A stretch of 30,000 bases of DNA from Zygnema cylindricum (lineage: Eukaryota; Streptophyta; Zygnematophyceae; Zygnematales; Zygnemataceae), in NCBI GenBank assembly GCA_037447655.1, contig JBBHKE010002994.1, positions 56,845 to 86,844 of the forward strand, in the 5' to 3' direction. Numbering within the stretch: position 1 is the stretch's first letter; every line of letters starts with the position of its first letter. The position numbers and the translations under genes were made by a program. Of the stretch, positions 1 to 10,689 are shown piece after piece. Below the pieces are notes generated by a model. That model made no database searches. It was given only the letters and a program-made list of their open reading frames with translations, and was not told the DNA's origin.

Positions 1-278
1 TCACAAATATCTTTTTTTATTTTTTTCAAATAAAGAGCGTTACGGATTGGAATTTATTCGTATTATCAACTTGTAACTGTTTCACTGTTTCTCAGTTTGA
101 GGAAAAAAAAAAACTGAAATTACGAACATTTACTTTCATTTTTTTTATTATTTTTGTTTGTTTATTTACTTTTGGTACATTACAGTAGGGTTTGTTTTTT
201 TTTATATTGTGTCATATTGTATTGTTTTTTTTATTTTTTCTTATAGACGTGAAAAATAATACTCTCAGGATTTAGATT

Positions 279-447
279 CCTCCCTCCCTCCCTCCCTCCC
301 TTCCTCCCTCGTAAAGAGGGAAATAGGCTTCAAATGAATTAAAAATTGTTTCCTTCCCTCCCCTCCCCTTCTCCCTCTTTCTTTTTCTCTTTCTCGTCTT
401 CCCTTCTCTTCCTCTCTCTCCTTCCCTTCCCTCTTTTTGTTCTCCTA
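279..447. repeat. Pyrimidine tract with (CCCT)n microsatellite
   Basis: About seven tandem CCCT-type units run at 281-310. After a 35-base AT spacer, a nearly pure C/T tract continues at 347-447. An open frame through it reads as Ser/Pro/Phe/Leu low complexity and is a by-product of composition. The opposite strand is purine-rich, like the tract near 7.0 kb. Confidence 0.8.
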
Positions 448-684
448 TCCTTTTATGTTCCCCCGTTTATCGGGAAAAACAAAAGGAATAGCAACGACAA
501 GCAAAAAAAGGTTAAAAAAAAAAAAAAACAAAAAAAAAACATTTAAAAAGTGTCAAATGAAGAAAACAAAAAAAAGGTGATAGGAAAGCACTTATTCAAC
601 AAATGCGGTGACTATGGTTTATCCCTCAATCTCAATGGGGTTCATCCCAAACCCTCAAAAAATCAATAAGAATATGTTGTATTT

Positions 685-732
685 AAGTGGTCAACAGTAT
701 AAGTGGTCAGCATTATGAATGGTCATCATTAT
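685..732. repeat. Three-copy minisatellite, 15-17 bp unit
   Basis: Units begin at 685, 701 and 718 and share the core A(A/G)TGGTCA followed by (A/G/T)CA(G/T)TAT. The copies differ by a few substitutions and by 1-2 bases in length. Confidence 0.5.
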
Positions 733-1062
733 TTGATTCAAATGTCACAGATAGCTTTTTTTGGACATGTTTTGGTTTACATGGCATACCAATTCTAATT
801 TCTAGTTTTGCGAATCGGTAATTTTCCTATCGCGTACATCCAATAATCAATGTGTTTCTTTCGTTACTGGTGAGTGGGAGCCAATTTATCGGACCAGGAC
901 CAATGAAAATTCATCATTGATATATAACGGTTGGGGCCGGGGGAAAAAAATTTCCGTCCATCCTTCAAAAAAACAGTACAGGTGTACAGTTTGTACCATA
1001 CAGTCATCGCTATAAAATTTGAAAGAGATATCCGCCCAACATATTGATAACATAAAGCCTTT

Positions 1063-1089
1063 ACTGATGTATAAAAACGATACATCAGT
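1063..1089. repeat. Short hairpin
   Basis: ACTGATGTAT at 1063-1072 is followed by a 7-base loop and its exact reverse complement at 1080-1089, giving a 10-bp stem. There is no T-run or other sign of a terminator. Function is unknown. Confidence 0.45.
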
Positions 1090-1794
1090 TATATGTAGGT
1101 CGAGAAAAAGGTACATGTCGATAATCGGTAGAGGCTTTCCGGCACACAACAGTACATATTAGAGGTATAAAAGATTTTGTCAACACTACCAATGGTTATG
1201 TTCAATACACACCAAACTATGACAAAAAGTTTGACTATTTTTCCCAAAACTGTAACTCACTATATGATAAACATCACAGTGTATCAATTTCTAGGCTTTT
1301 ACTTCTACAAGAAATCAGAAGTACAACTATACATTTGTCATAGTACGCATGACAAAACATAATCAAATGGGAACAAAAAACAAGAGAAGTTGGAGAAACC
1401 GAAAGACGAGCACAACGAAAATACAAACACAAAAGAAAACAAAAAAAAACAGCTTATCAAAAAAAAAAAACTCACCTAGCACCGAATGTCAGCTGACTAT
1501 AAAGTTTTGACAAAAAGTACAAAAAAACCATCACACAAGGAAAACAAAAAAATTCAGAAAAAACACCGAAACAGTACAATAAACTATCACAGCGCGGAAA
1601 AAAAAATGTCAATTCAGAAAAAACCAAGAGGAAATTCTTCCATCCAAATTCTCCACCAAAACTGTTGTCAATACAGCTTTTTTGTCTTTTCACTCTGAAA
1701 ATCTCAAAAAACCCTTTGCCTCCACTGCTTTCCATCCTTTGTACTCATTCAATAAACCCGTCTCAAGAAACCCTAGACCCTTTCTTTCCTCCAT

Positions 1795-2910
<1,116 letters not shown>

Positions 2911-3005
2911 CTTTACACGATTAGGGTTCCACTCCGGAAATTTCCCTCTTTGCGGAGCCCAGCCGGGAAAAAGACCTAATCTTACAATTCATGAAAGTAT
3001 ATACT
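2911..3005 (-). promoter_or_regulatory. RPS27A: 5' UTR and probable core promoter of RPS27A
   Basis: Just upstream of the ATG, AACCCTAA on the minus strand (2921-2928) matches the core of the plant telo-box (AAACCCTAA), known to be enriched near the starts of translation-machinery genes. About 90 bases upstream, TATATA at about 2999-3004 is a reasonable TATA candidate. The transcription start cannot be seen. The telo-box match is exact over 8 bases. The promoter role is inferred from position and gene class. Confidence 0.4.
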
Positions 3006-3049
3006 CAACGAAGGTACTGTACTGTACTAGGACAGTTCCTATTGGCTGA

Positions 3050-3430
3050 CGGTGATCCGAACTGCGTTCCTTCATTCTTAGAATTACATGGAACGAGCTG
3101 AACGAACAGGAGCCGTCCGATGTAAAATGTTACGACACCGACATAGACCTTGTAGGATTATAGTTATACGAATGTGCATAGGTTACTGTAGTTCGAACTT
3201 AAAAGAACAAATTTTAATGGGAATTGATTAATTGAATAATTGATCAGCGCATACGTCATTTTGGTTGTGCGCAAGCGCCTACGTCAGCTTCTTCAAAATA
3301 CTACAGTTTACGTACACAAAAGTACAAATATGGTACCGTGGAGCTGAGATTTGACGGTCAATCCGTTGAAAAGCTTTGAATCGCGGTTATGGGCAATCAA
3401 ACGGCTAAAATTTTGCTTTGTGAAAGAAAC
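3050..3430. other. Intergenic, nothing recognised
   Basis: No coding frame, RNA gene or clear repeat was recognised. The sequence holds several CGTACG/GTAC-type words and the imperfectly repeated word ACGTCA, which may belong to the upstream region of RPS27A. Confidence 0.5.
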
Positions 3431-3708
3431 TAAGGGTACGGCCCCATGTGGCTAAGTACGGGTCATTTTCTGTCGTTTTCCTTTCAAACTTAGCGCCGTA
3501 CTGCTAAAGTTGCAACCGTACGAAGAAATCGCAAATTTGTAGAGTACAATTTGCGTCATCCTCGAACTTAGGGTACTTTTGCATGTGCTAAAGTTACAGT
3601 TATTTTCTGTCGTTTTCCTCCATAACTTGGAAAAAAACGAGAAAATCCGCAGCCGTACCACAAAATTGAAATTACCGCTGTACAGGTTGCGTTACCTACA
3701 TGTACTGG

Positions 3709-3770
3709 AGTTTGTCGTCTAGCGCGATGCAGTTTGTCGTCTAGCGCGATGCAGTTTGTCGTCTAGCGCA
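3709..3770. repeat. 22-bp tandem repeat inside alpha copy A
   Basis: The 22-base unit begins AGTTTGTCGTCTAGCGCG and starts at 3709, 3731 and 3753, the third copy being incomplete. It expands a single TTGTCGTCT block present in the other alpha copies. Confidence 0.85.
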
Positions 3771-3818
3771 TTTCGAGCCACTTTCGCATCCTTTCAGCTG
3801 ATCTTCAAACTTTATAAT

Positions 3819-3840
3819 AAATCACCTCGCGAGGTGATTT
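3819..3840. repeat. Perfect 22-bp palindrome in alpha copy A
   Basis: An 11-base arm, AAATCACCTCG, is followed directly by its exact reverse complement. It lies right after the block ATCTTCAAACTT. The equivalent site in copies B and C holds a different stem at the same place. Confidence 0.85.
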
Positions 3841-4470
3841 TAAATAAATTTCCATGATGTGAGCGAAAAGACATTTGTTGTCGCACGTGTTAGAAGTTTT
3901 TGACATTTTTTGTGCCCGTAGCACCAAAAAAAAAAACCCACTACACGTTTCCAGCCTGTACGTACTGTTTTCCGAGCGTTGATTTTCATACAAGGGTCGT
4001 CTCTCTCAAACACACGTGTCTTCACACATAAGGCGTAGGAAAAACATTGGGCACCTGTCGGCAAGTGGGAAGACGAAAAACGAAACCGCATTTATGTGCG
4101 ACAGCGAAAGGTATTTTAGGGTTTCGACACGTCGACAATGTGGCGTACGGACAATACGAAGTCACAAAAATTGTACAGCGTGCGGAGAGACGCCTCAAAT
4201 TGAAACCGAGTGGAAGTTTCGCGTCATTTTGTGTATCACTTCATCTGTCACATTGTTTCGTACACGTATATGTAAGTCACCTTTTTAAGTAACAAGTTAT
4301 TCGCGTTTACATCCGAATGCTCTGAAAGCTGTACGGAGAATCTTCGCTAAAAAACAAAGTAACAAGACTAAGTTTGGGTTACATGCGAAAGTACCCCTAA
4401 GATGTACAAAAATTTGTCGTCTTGTGTTTTTTTCGACCGACTGTCACGTCATCTTCAAACTTATCATAAA

Positions 4471-4487
4471 ACACATCGGTTATGTGT
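4471..4487. repeat. Stem-loop in alpha copy B
   Basis: ACACAT, a loop CGGTT, then ATGTGT form a 6-bp stem. It occupies the same place as the palindrome of copy A, after the shared ATCTTCAAACTT. Confidence 0.6.
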
Positions 4488-4669
4488 ACTAAATAAAATA
4501 AAACCACTTTGACAAATAGGAAAACATATTTTTACGTGCCAAAAGTTTTCCAAAGTTTTTGACGACGAAAAAAAGTACGAGCTGTTCGTTTTTGTTCGCT
4601 TCCATCTTGTACGGTTTCTTTTTTTTTTGCAGGGGTCTGGAGGTTGCAGTGTCGTTTCACGTAGTGCTT

Positions 4670-5001
4670 TGTATCGAAGGCCCATAGCCAATATTCGATA
4701 TGTAACTAATTTTGGGTATCCAATATATCGAGGATGTTAGTTTCATGATATTTTTGCGATAAATCAGCCGATAGCTCAATATATTTTCTACCGCGATATA
4801 TCGAAGTTGACGCTAGGTCAAAATAAATTCAAAAGCCCCCCCTCCCCCCATGGCGCGCCCTCAGTCAGGGGACCGTACAGCTTTTTGTACCTTTTGTACT
4901 GTTTTCGTACGACTTTCGGTACCATATCGAGGCTTGTGACCAATCGATAATCAAAATATCGATTATCGAATTTATCGCAATATAATTTTACCCGATACAC
5001 A
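4670..5001. mobile_element. Probable small TIR element inserted in alpha copy B
   Basis: This segment breaks the alignment of copy B with copy C. Its ends are imperfect inverted repeats: TGTATCGAAGGCCC at the left against GTGTATCGGGTAA read from the right. Further inside, TGCGATAAAT recurs in inverted orientation at about 4755 and 4975. Many ATCGAT-type words are present. No coding capacity and no clear target duplication were seen. A MITE is the simplest reading, but the edges are uncertain. Confidence 0.4.
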
Positions 5002-5565
5002 ACATTAATTTCAGAGAGCAGTGAAAAATCAGTGAAGGCGCCAACGCAGCTCGCGCCTCGCTCATCTTGCTCACCTTACCTCTCTTTCACTCCAAACGTC
5101 ACTACTTCGCGGCACCAATGGAGGAAGGCACAGTGTTGCGAGCGACCACACGTGCTCGAAGCCAGTCACGTTGGGAAAATTAAAACAGACGCGTGAAGAA
5201 AAAAAAGTTTGCAAATGCTTGAAAAAAACTATTTCCATTCATGGCGGTCGAACAAGAGAGGCAAACGCAAGGCATGTTGTACAGCCATGGCTGTAAAACT
5301 GTACGTCTACGGTGTCACAAAAAGACGCAAGGCATACCAAATCGTTTCAAAAATAAAGAAGTGTTGTGCGACACTTCAAAAAGTTTTTAAAAATACGGTG
5401 CGGCAAAGTCAGATTGTACACGCAAACAGCCGTCACGGGCATTGTCGACGTATACAATCGTCACAAAGTTAAGTAACAATTTCGAGTAAACACATAGGGA
5501 CACTTGAAATCCGAGTTTGCTAGATCCGCGCTAAAAAACAAAGTAAGTTCTCTAAGTTTATCTTC

Positions 5566-6063
5566 CTTTCACAAGATGTCGCTTACACCAAATACAAAAT
5601 TCGATTTAAGGGATGAGCTCATAGGCAACGGACAAAGATTCTCTGTGAAACAATGTTGTCCTAGCTTAAAAAATCATTCAAGTCCTCTAATGTGATAGAG
5701 GGGGGACTTATAGAGCTTTCAATTTCTTATATAGCTCGGAAGGTTCTTTCAATAACTCCAGGTGTTAATCATGTTATTGTCGTATATTTAGAGAGCTTAC
5801 TTGAAAGGGTTTCCAATGTCAATGTCGAATCAATGTCAATGCGAATGTAACAATGTTGGTTTATAAATGGCGTGGTTTTAATTGGCCGCGCGTCAAAGAC
5901 GGGCATTTTTTTCATTTTAGTTTCATTGATACTTTAACGCATGTGCGTTTTCATTTTCTGTACACGGTTAATATTATTCCGTGCGAATTGGTTTCTCCAT
6001 ATAAGATTTATAGTGTTTCGTTTTGAGTAATTTTGTTTCACGCCGTTACTTAATTTACGTTTA
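5566..6063. other. Intergenic, nothing recognised
   Basis: No supported gene lies here. A word pair related to CAATGTCAATG repeats loosely at 5810-5860. The remainder is AT-rich and shows no domain-like frame. Confidence 0.5.
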
Positions 6064-6590
6064 TAGGTGAAGCTCCATCAAACAAAATATGAGGTTGTCT
6101 ACAAAAAATCGTACCTTTAAGTACCATATCGTGCCATTTATTTTGTTTTTTCTCAAAAAACAACATTACAAAAAATCCCACCAAGATTTTCCAAAGGTCC
6201 GAGCGTTAACAATGATCGTTGGATTATATTTGCGTATTAATTTGCGAAGCAACCGTTCCATCTGATTTGTATTTTGCTACCCACCTGGGGTAGGTGGCTA
6301 GTCATTACAAGGCGTGTAGAATCGCTAAACGTAGATGGTAACGTTACGTGTCACGATGGAAAACCACCAAAATGTTCACACTTCTTACAAACTCGGACAA
6401 GGTGGTTGCTTGTCTACCAATGTCCAACCAAATATTTTTTGGCAAAATACATTTTGTAACGTTTTTTCGTCACGTTTTTTTTGCCATCTCTTTAACTTCG
6501 TGGTTTCCTCCGCAAATTGTGAGGATTTCTCTAGTACTTCGTATGGAAGTAAATGGCACACAAATGAAGATTTTTCATTAAAACTGATCC
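6064..6590 (+). repeat. Dispersed repeat beta, copy 1 (two blocks)
   Basis: Block I (6064-6225) contains GCTCCATCA, TTATTTTGTTTTTTCTC and AACAACATTACA followed by CCAAGATTTTCCAAAGG. Similar text occurs at 14367-14520 and, reversed, at 20285-20533. Block II (6349-6590) begins GTCACGATGGA and includes CGGACAAGGTGG and ACAAATGAAGATTTT. It is similar to 20550-20800. The open frames across it are not conserved between copies. The repeat type is unknown. Confidence 0.5.
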
Positions 6591-6593
6591 AAA

Positions 6594-6718
6594 TGCCAAA
6601 AAGCCAAAAAAAGCCAACATGCCAAAATGCCAAAATGCCAAAATGTGCCAAAATGCCAAAATGCCAAAATGTGCCAAAATGCCAAAATGTGATAAAATGC
6701 AAAAAAATGGCAAAATGT
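6594..6718. repeat. Minisatellite of 8-10 bp units (ATGCCAAA)
   Basis: About a dozen units alternate between ATGCCAAA and ATGTGCCAAA, decaying toward the right end. Open frames on both strands (Ala/Lys/Pro/Cys or Phe/Trp/His repeats) are products of this repeat. Confidence 0.85.
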
Positions 6719-6990
6719 GCTTACATTGCGGGATTCACATAACTTTCGTCAACTAATTTGGTGAGAAGTAAGCTTGCGCACAACACTTGTATTTACATGT
6801 GGTTGTCATATTTTTGTCACCGTTGGTAATTTGGAATGTTAATTTATTACAACGGTTTAAGTCAAAAGCACTACAAAATTTAACCGGTTGATTACACCTG
6901 TTTGCAAATAAAGGCTCTTCAATAGATGTTCGCCGAATCTCGACTTGTCCATTCCAAATTTGTACTAATGTGTACATAAATTGTATTTTG
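6719..6990. other. Intergenic spacer
   Basis: This is AT-rich spacer between the minisatellite and the purine tract. No gene or repeat was recognised. Confidence 0.4.
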
Positions 6991-7135
6991 ATGGGGAGGG
7001 AGGGAGGGAGGGAGGGGGGGGGTGGAGGGAGGGAGGAGGGAGGGAGGGAGGAGAGAGGGAAGGGGGGAGGGAGGGAGGGAGGGAGAGAGGGAAGGAGCAA
7101 GCTAAAGAGGAAAGAAGGAAGGTAAGAGGAAAGAA
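6991..7135. repeat. Polypurine (GGGA)n tract
   Basis: The plus strand is almost pure purine for about 145 bases, with many GGGAGGGA units and a run of nine G near 7013-7021. Such tracts can form triplex (H-DNA) or G-quadruplex structures. That is a known property of the sequence type and was not tested here. Long Ser/Pro/Leu frames on the minus strand are artefacts of it. Confidence 0.85.
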
Positions 7136-7234
7136 TGAATCAATAAATGAATAAATCAATGAAAAAATCCTCAAACGATTCAAAAGTAGCCATGTCATTC
7201 AGACATATAATTAATAATGATAAGGTAAACTCCA

Positions 7235-7345
7235 CTATATTATGTATTATACGTGTATGGTGTGTATATTATTGTGTATTACATGTGTATTATATGTGTA
7301 TTGTATGTTTATCGTATGTGTTGTAATTGCATTGCACGTGTATTG
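7235..7345. repeat. Degenerate TGTAT/TGTG-rich repeat
   Basis: Loose units such as TGTGTATTAT, TGTGTATTGTATG and CGTGTATTGTG recur about every 10-12 bases. No fixed unit length could be established. Confidence 0.5.
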
Positions 7346-8244
7346 TGTGGTGTGTTGTTGAAGTAAGGGTTCAGTGATTTTCTAAATCATGTTTAGCGTG
7401 AATTAAGTTTCCACCACATAGAGGTGTTCTATATTTTTGTTTCTTTCACGGTTTCTAAACCTCCACTTGGCGCGTAGTGACATCCTAATAATGATTATCA
7501 CAAATGTGGCAAATATGAATCTCTATGATATCGAAGAGGGATACAATACATTTCCATTTTTTGCCGCTAGTATCTAGTATCACGAGCAAGACCGTAATAG
7601 TTATATTTTGCTTATGAAGCTTATAACACTACCGCCCATTTGTTCTTAGGGTTATGAACAAAATTTTAATGAATTTCCTCATTGTTTCTTCACCGTTTTT
7701 ATGTTGTTTTTTGTATTGTTTAATCACTAGTTTTCAGTTGTTGGTTCCGACTTTTTTATATGAAAACCATAAAATAGAGTTAACATCTATTCCGAAGAGT
7801 GTTACAATAATAGTGGATCGAAATTTTTCTTAAATAGGTATTTAAGTGTTGCCAATATAGAGTAATGAATTTGGTAGACGCCCGCGAAAGAATCGCACGA
7901 TTTAAGGTTGTATTTTAAAAGATATAGCAATTGGTGTATTAAGGCGATTGCGCGAGGTCAAAATAACGAATGGGTGTTCATTATGACGGGTTAAGGGTCA
8001 AACTAGCCGTAAAATTTCAGGCGCACATTTACAAAGGACCAAATGAATCAATATTTTGTTTTGTACGCACGATGGTTCGTTTCGTACAATTTTTTGTACA
8101 AAAAGTCACTTTCACTTTATCGAATTTCGTAAGTAGTTTCGCGTGTGAAATTTGTGACACACATCCGTGTAAAGTGGCGTTTGAATTCCCGTGCACTTTT
8201 GCACCTAAATGTTACGTAGTGAAAAGTAGCGTTATGTGGACATA
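7346..8244. other. AT-rich DNA, may contain the start of the gypsy 5' LTR
   Basis: No gene is supported. A 91-codon frame at 7970-8245 shows no domain features and ends just before the recognisable LTR end. The 5' edge of the gypsy LTR must lie in this stretch or shortly after it. Without a 3' LTR for comparison I cannot place it. Confidence 0.4.
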
Positions 8245-8380
8245 AGCTTCTTCTAATTTAAAATTTATCCTTTATGTGAGTGCTTTCCAATGTGAATGTG
8301 TAATTTTCCAATGTATGGAATGTGTGGTTGAAATTGGTTGTAGTAATGGGATTTTATGAGAGGTAGTTGATCCTATTACA
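8245..8380 (+). mobile_element. 3' part of the gypsy 5' LTR
   Basis: The LTR end is placed at CA (8379-8380) because a tRNA-iMet-type primer binding site begins two bases later. The left limit given is arbitrary. The true LTR start is unresolved, as no second LTR survives in the window. Confidence 0.4.
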
Positions 8381-8382
8381 TA

Positions 8383-8394
8383 TGGTATCAAAGC
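8383..8394 (+). promoter_or_regulatory. Primer binding site (tRNA-iMet type)
   Basis: TGGTATCAAAGC matches the widespread plant primer-site sequence TGGTATCAGAGC, complementary to the 3' end of initiator tRNA-Met, with one mismatch. It primes minus-strand synthesis in this class. It fixes the element's orientation and the end of its 5' LTR. Confidence 0.75.
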
Positions 8395-8532
8395 TTTGGT
8401 TAGAAGCTAGGGTAAAGCTTGCTCACCCAAAAATCGACTGCCGTGATCGGTGATGGTGCTTTGACCTGTGTAGGTGGAATCACAATGTGAAATGGTAACG
8501 GGTTGAAGGGAAACTAAGTGACCACACTGCCA

Positions 8533-8618
8533 GCGGCCGCTGGTTAAATATGGGGCGTGCTTAGGTCCTAAGGACGCGGCCACTGGTTAAATGTGGGGTG
8601 TGCTTAGGTCGTAAGGAC
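8533..8618. repeat. 43-bp tandem duplication in gypsy leader
   Basis: Two 43-base units (8533-8575, 8576-8618) share GGTTAAAT(A/G)TGGGG and TGCTTAGGTC(C/G)TAAGGAC and differ at about four positions. They lie between the primer site and the gag start, in the untranslated leader. Confidence 0.85.
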
Positions 8619-8786
8619 TTAGGCGGGGTAGGCATTGTAGCCACCGCTGAATCTCACTCTAATTACCTAGAAGCCAAACAAACTTGTATTCTCCTACCAA
8701 TGAATCAAGTGTAGAGGGAGGGCTTGAAGCCATGAAGGGTGAGGATGTGAGGATAAGAGAATAAAAAATCATAATGTAGTGGCAAA

Positions 8787-9993
8787 ATGGGAAATTTGCT
8801 AACGGAGGAGAATGAAAATGTAGTGCTTCACTTCTTCAAGAGCAACGGAGGGAGGATGATCACGATAGACCTAAGAAGATAAGAGATCTTAAATTGTGTA
8901 TTAATGAGACACCATTTTTTGATGTGACTACAACAAGTATGGGGGCTAGAGAGCGGAGGTGGAGGCAGGCTGTCCGTCCTTTTTCTTTTTCCTTTTATAA
9001 AACCATATTTAAACCTAGAAAATACTCTAGAAATCTATAAATTTCAACACGTGATGATTACACCTCTTTTGCTATCAGTTGTCTGAAAGGTGATGCTCAG
9101 ATTTGGTATTATACTTAGAGAAGGTCTAATTTGATTGTTAATAATGCTGATTGGGAAGCTTTTAAAACCGCGATCAAATCGCGTTTTTTGTCTGTCACTT
9201 ATAAACCCAGAATAGAAGCCAGAATGGAAGAAGTTATAAATCCAAAATGGAAGCCAAAATCGAAGAAAAGTGGTTGAACTGAAAGCAAACTGGATCTGTC
9301 AAAGATTATATTGTGGAATTTGACTCATCTAGCATTCATGTCATAGGTTTGACTGATGAAATGGCTAAGTTGCATTTCTTCACCTATTTGAATTATATAC
9401 TGAAATCAAAACTGAAACATCAAAAATTTATTAATTTGAAAGAATTACAAGATAAGTCATTGGAATTAGAGGATCTGTTGGGGTTTAATCGAGAAACTCG
9501 ATCACTCAGGGGTAATTTAAATGAAGTATCAGAAAAGGGTGAGGAAGAATTTGTAGAAGAGGGTCTGAATGCGGGTTTGGTGAATAGGCAGAATATGGCA
9601 GAATATATTCAGAGGAAATCAAAGTGGTGGACAGAGTGTTTATGCAGGAAACAAATTTAACAATAGAGGGGATACATTAAGAGTCATAAACCAAACACTA
9701 ATGCTCAAAAACCTAATCTTACCATACCCACGTGCACTATACGTCAAAAAAGAGGTCATAGAGCATTTGAGAGTGCACAATTGAAGAATATTAACTGTTA
9801 TAACTGTGGAGAGGAGAGACATTTATATAGAGAGTGCACAAAACCCAAAAAAAAAGTCACTTGTTTCAAATGCGCAGGTCTAGATCATTACACTAAGGAC
9901 TGTACAGATAAAGGTTCTCTAAAAATAGTCGACGTCAATGAAAGTTTTCATAAAGATATTGCATTTTACCTAGCTGAGCATGAAAAAGACTAG
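8787..9993 (+). pseudogene. Ty3/gypsy gag (capsid/nucleocapsid), broken
   Basis: A plausible start is ATG at 8787 (MGNLLTEENE...), soon followed by a frameshift. Capsid-like text is readable around 9048-9200 (for example AISCLKGDAQIW), with a stop at 9116. An open stretch at 9313-9660 is acidic and helical in character. The nucleocapsid part at 9781-9993 has two intact CCHC knuckles of the form C-x2-C-x4-H-x4-C, beginning CYNCG and CFKCA, which bind element RNA. A 120-base segment at about 8929-9047 also occurs elsewhere in the window and may be a later insertion. Confidence 0.85.
8929..9047 (+). repeat. 120-bp segment shared with the solo LTR (possible truncated SINE)
   Basis: It matches the reverse complement of about 25318-25437 at most positions, for example GACTACAACAAGTATGG and GGAGGTGGAGGCAGG. 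In the other location the similarity is part of a longer unit with a tRNA-like promoter box. The segment may therefore be a 5'-truncated SINE inserted in gag. Alternatively it is gag sequence that was captured by the LTR. Confidence 0.5.
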
Positions 9994-10667
9994 CTAAAAC
10001 TCCTCAGTTGAGTCAACCAGATCGTGAAGTTGAGTTTACTTTGGAGGGCAAGTTAATGAATGGAAAAGCTAGGATAACATAATTTGTTACGACTTTGACT
10101 ACACTGCATAGTTTGAAGAATCCTTCTGATGAAATTCTTAGCAACGGACCTATGTTAGAACAATTAAGTAACAATGACACCAGACTCATATTGATCAAAT
10201 TCGAGTCTTTAGTGGAAAGAAAACCATTAAGAGTAATGGTTGATTAAAGTGCTACAAATAGTTTTATTTCACATAAGTTTGTAGAGGAAAATAAAACTCC
10301 GACAGTCATAAGGGAAAAACCTTTATATATTCTGATGGCAAATGGTATTAAGTCCACATAAGATTTACAAACTCACACAATGGAAGTTAATATCGAGGGT
10401 CATAAAATTAAAATTGTTTGTGAAATAATGAATTTAGAATGTGAGGAACTAATCTTGGGAAAGCATTCGTTAACTGAACACAATCCTCAAATTAATTAGG
10501 AAACTAACACGTTAAAAGTGAGGTCCGAAAATAGTTGGAATGTTTTGCAAGCATTATCATCAAAGAAAATTCAAAAGAATCATAGAAATAATATAAACAC
10601 ACTGGGAGTGGAAGGTTGGATTTCAGCTAAACAATTTAAAAAGAATTTAAAAGATAAAAACAAATAA
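9994..10667 (+). pseudogene. Ty3/gypsy aspartic protease region, broken
   Basis: This region lies between the zinc knuckles and RT, where gypsy elements carry a retropepsin-like protease. The active-site neighbourhood is readable at about 10240-10265 (VD, a stop, then SATNSFIS), so the Asp survives but the next codon is a stop. A later stretch, ECEELILGKHSL, resembles the conserved hydrophobic-Ile-Leu-Gly motif of these proteases. Further stops occur at 10080, 10360 and 10498. Confidence 0.7.
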
Positions 10668-10689
10668 TGCTTTATTATTATTAGTAACT

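Larger units (their letters stand above)
1..1790. other. AT-rich intergenic DNA, no gene seen
   Basis: This stretch is dominated by A and T homopolymers and by low-complexity reading frames rich in Ser/Phe/Lys. None of the open frames shows a recognisable domain. It holds a pyrimidine microsatellite, a three-copy minisatellite and a short hairpin, listed separately. The last 250 bases lie downstream of the minus-strand ubiquitin-eS31 gene and probably include its 3' UTR. I see no AATAAA on the minus strand there. Confidence 0.6.
3444..4375 (+). repeat. Dispersed repeat alpha, copy A
   Basis: This is one of three copies of a non-coding repeat (also 4376-5565 and 14525-15820), alignable by eye through shared blocks. 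It opens with a module of about 135 bases containing TTTTCTGTCGTTTTCCT, here present twice (from 3444 and from 3581). A TTGTCGTCT block follows, then ATCTTCAAACTT with a perfect palindrome. It closes with TAAGTAACAA and CGCTAAAAAACAAAGTAA. No frame is conserved among the copies, so the unit looks non-coding. The class is unknown: a non-autonomous transposon or a long satellite monomer are both possible. Boundaries are approximate. Confidence 0.6.
4376..5565 (+). repeat. Dispersed repeat alpha, copy B
   Basis: This copy lies directly behind copy A in the same orientation. Shared blocks in order are: TTGTCGTCTTGTGTTTTT, ATCTTCAAACTTAT plus a stem-loop (4471-4487), AAGTTTTTGACG, GCAGGGGTCTGGAGG (4630s), a GC-richer block at 5035-5110 also seen in copy C, CCGTCACGGGCATTGT (5430s), and the closing block with ACACATAGGGACAC and AAAAAACAAAGTAAGTTC. 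Between the GGGGTCT block and the GC-richer block an unrelated piece of about 330 bases (4670-5001) appears to be inserted. Short reading frames inside are not shared with the other copies. Confidence 0.6.

Noticed and set aside
346-546. Ser/Phe-rich and Lys-rich reading frame as a gene.
   Set aside because: It is a by-product of the pyrimidine tract and an A-run. No conserved feature.
2921-2928. Interstitial telomere repeat from the AACCCTAA word.
   Set aside because: It is a single copy, not a tandem array. The promoter telo-box reading is more fitting.
3709-3770. CRISPR-like array from regularly repeated 22-bp units.
   Set aside because: The units are directly adjacent with no spacers, in a eukaryotic repeat. 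It is a plain tandem expansion.
4016-4292. Two overlapping 80-90 codon frames as a Cys-containing protein.
   Set aside because: The equivalent segment of alpha copies B and C does not preserve either frame, so the repeat appears non-coding.
6335-6742. 135-codon frame as a protein with Cys/Pro/Lys repeats.
   Set aside because: It crosses repeat beta and the ATGCCAAA minisatellite, and the beta copy at 20.55 kb does not keep the frame.
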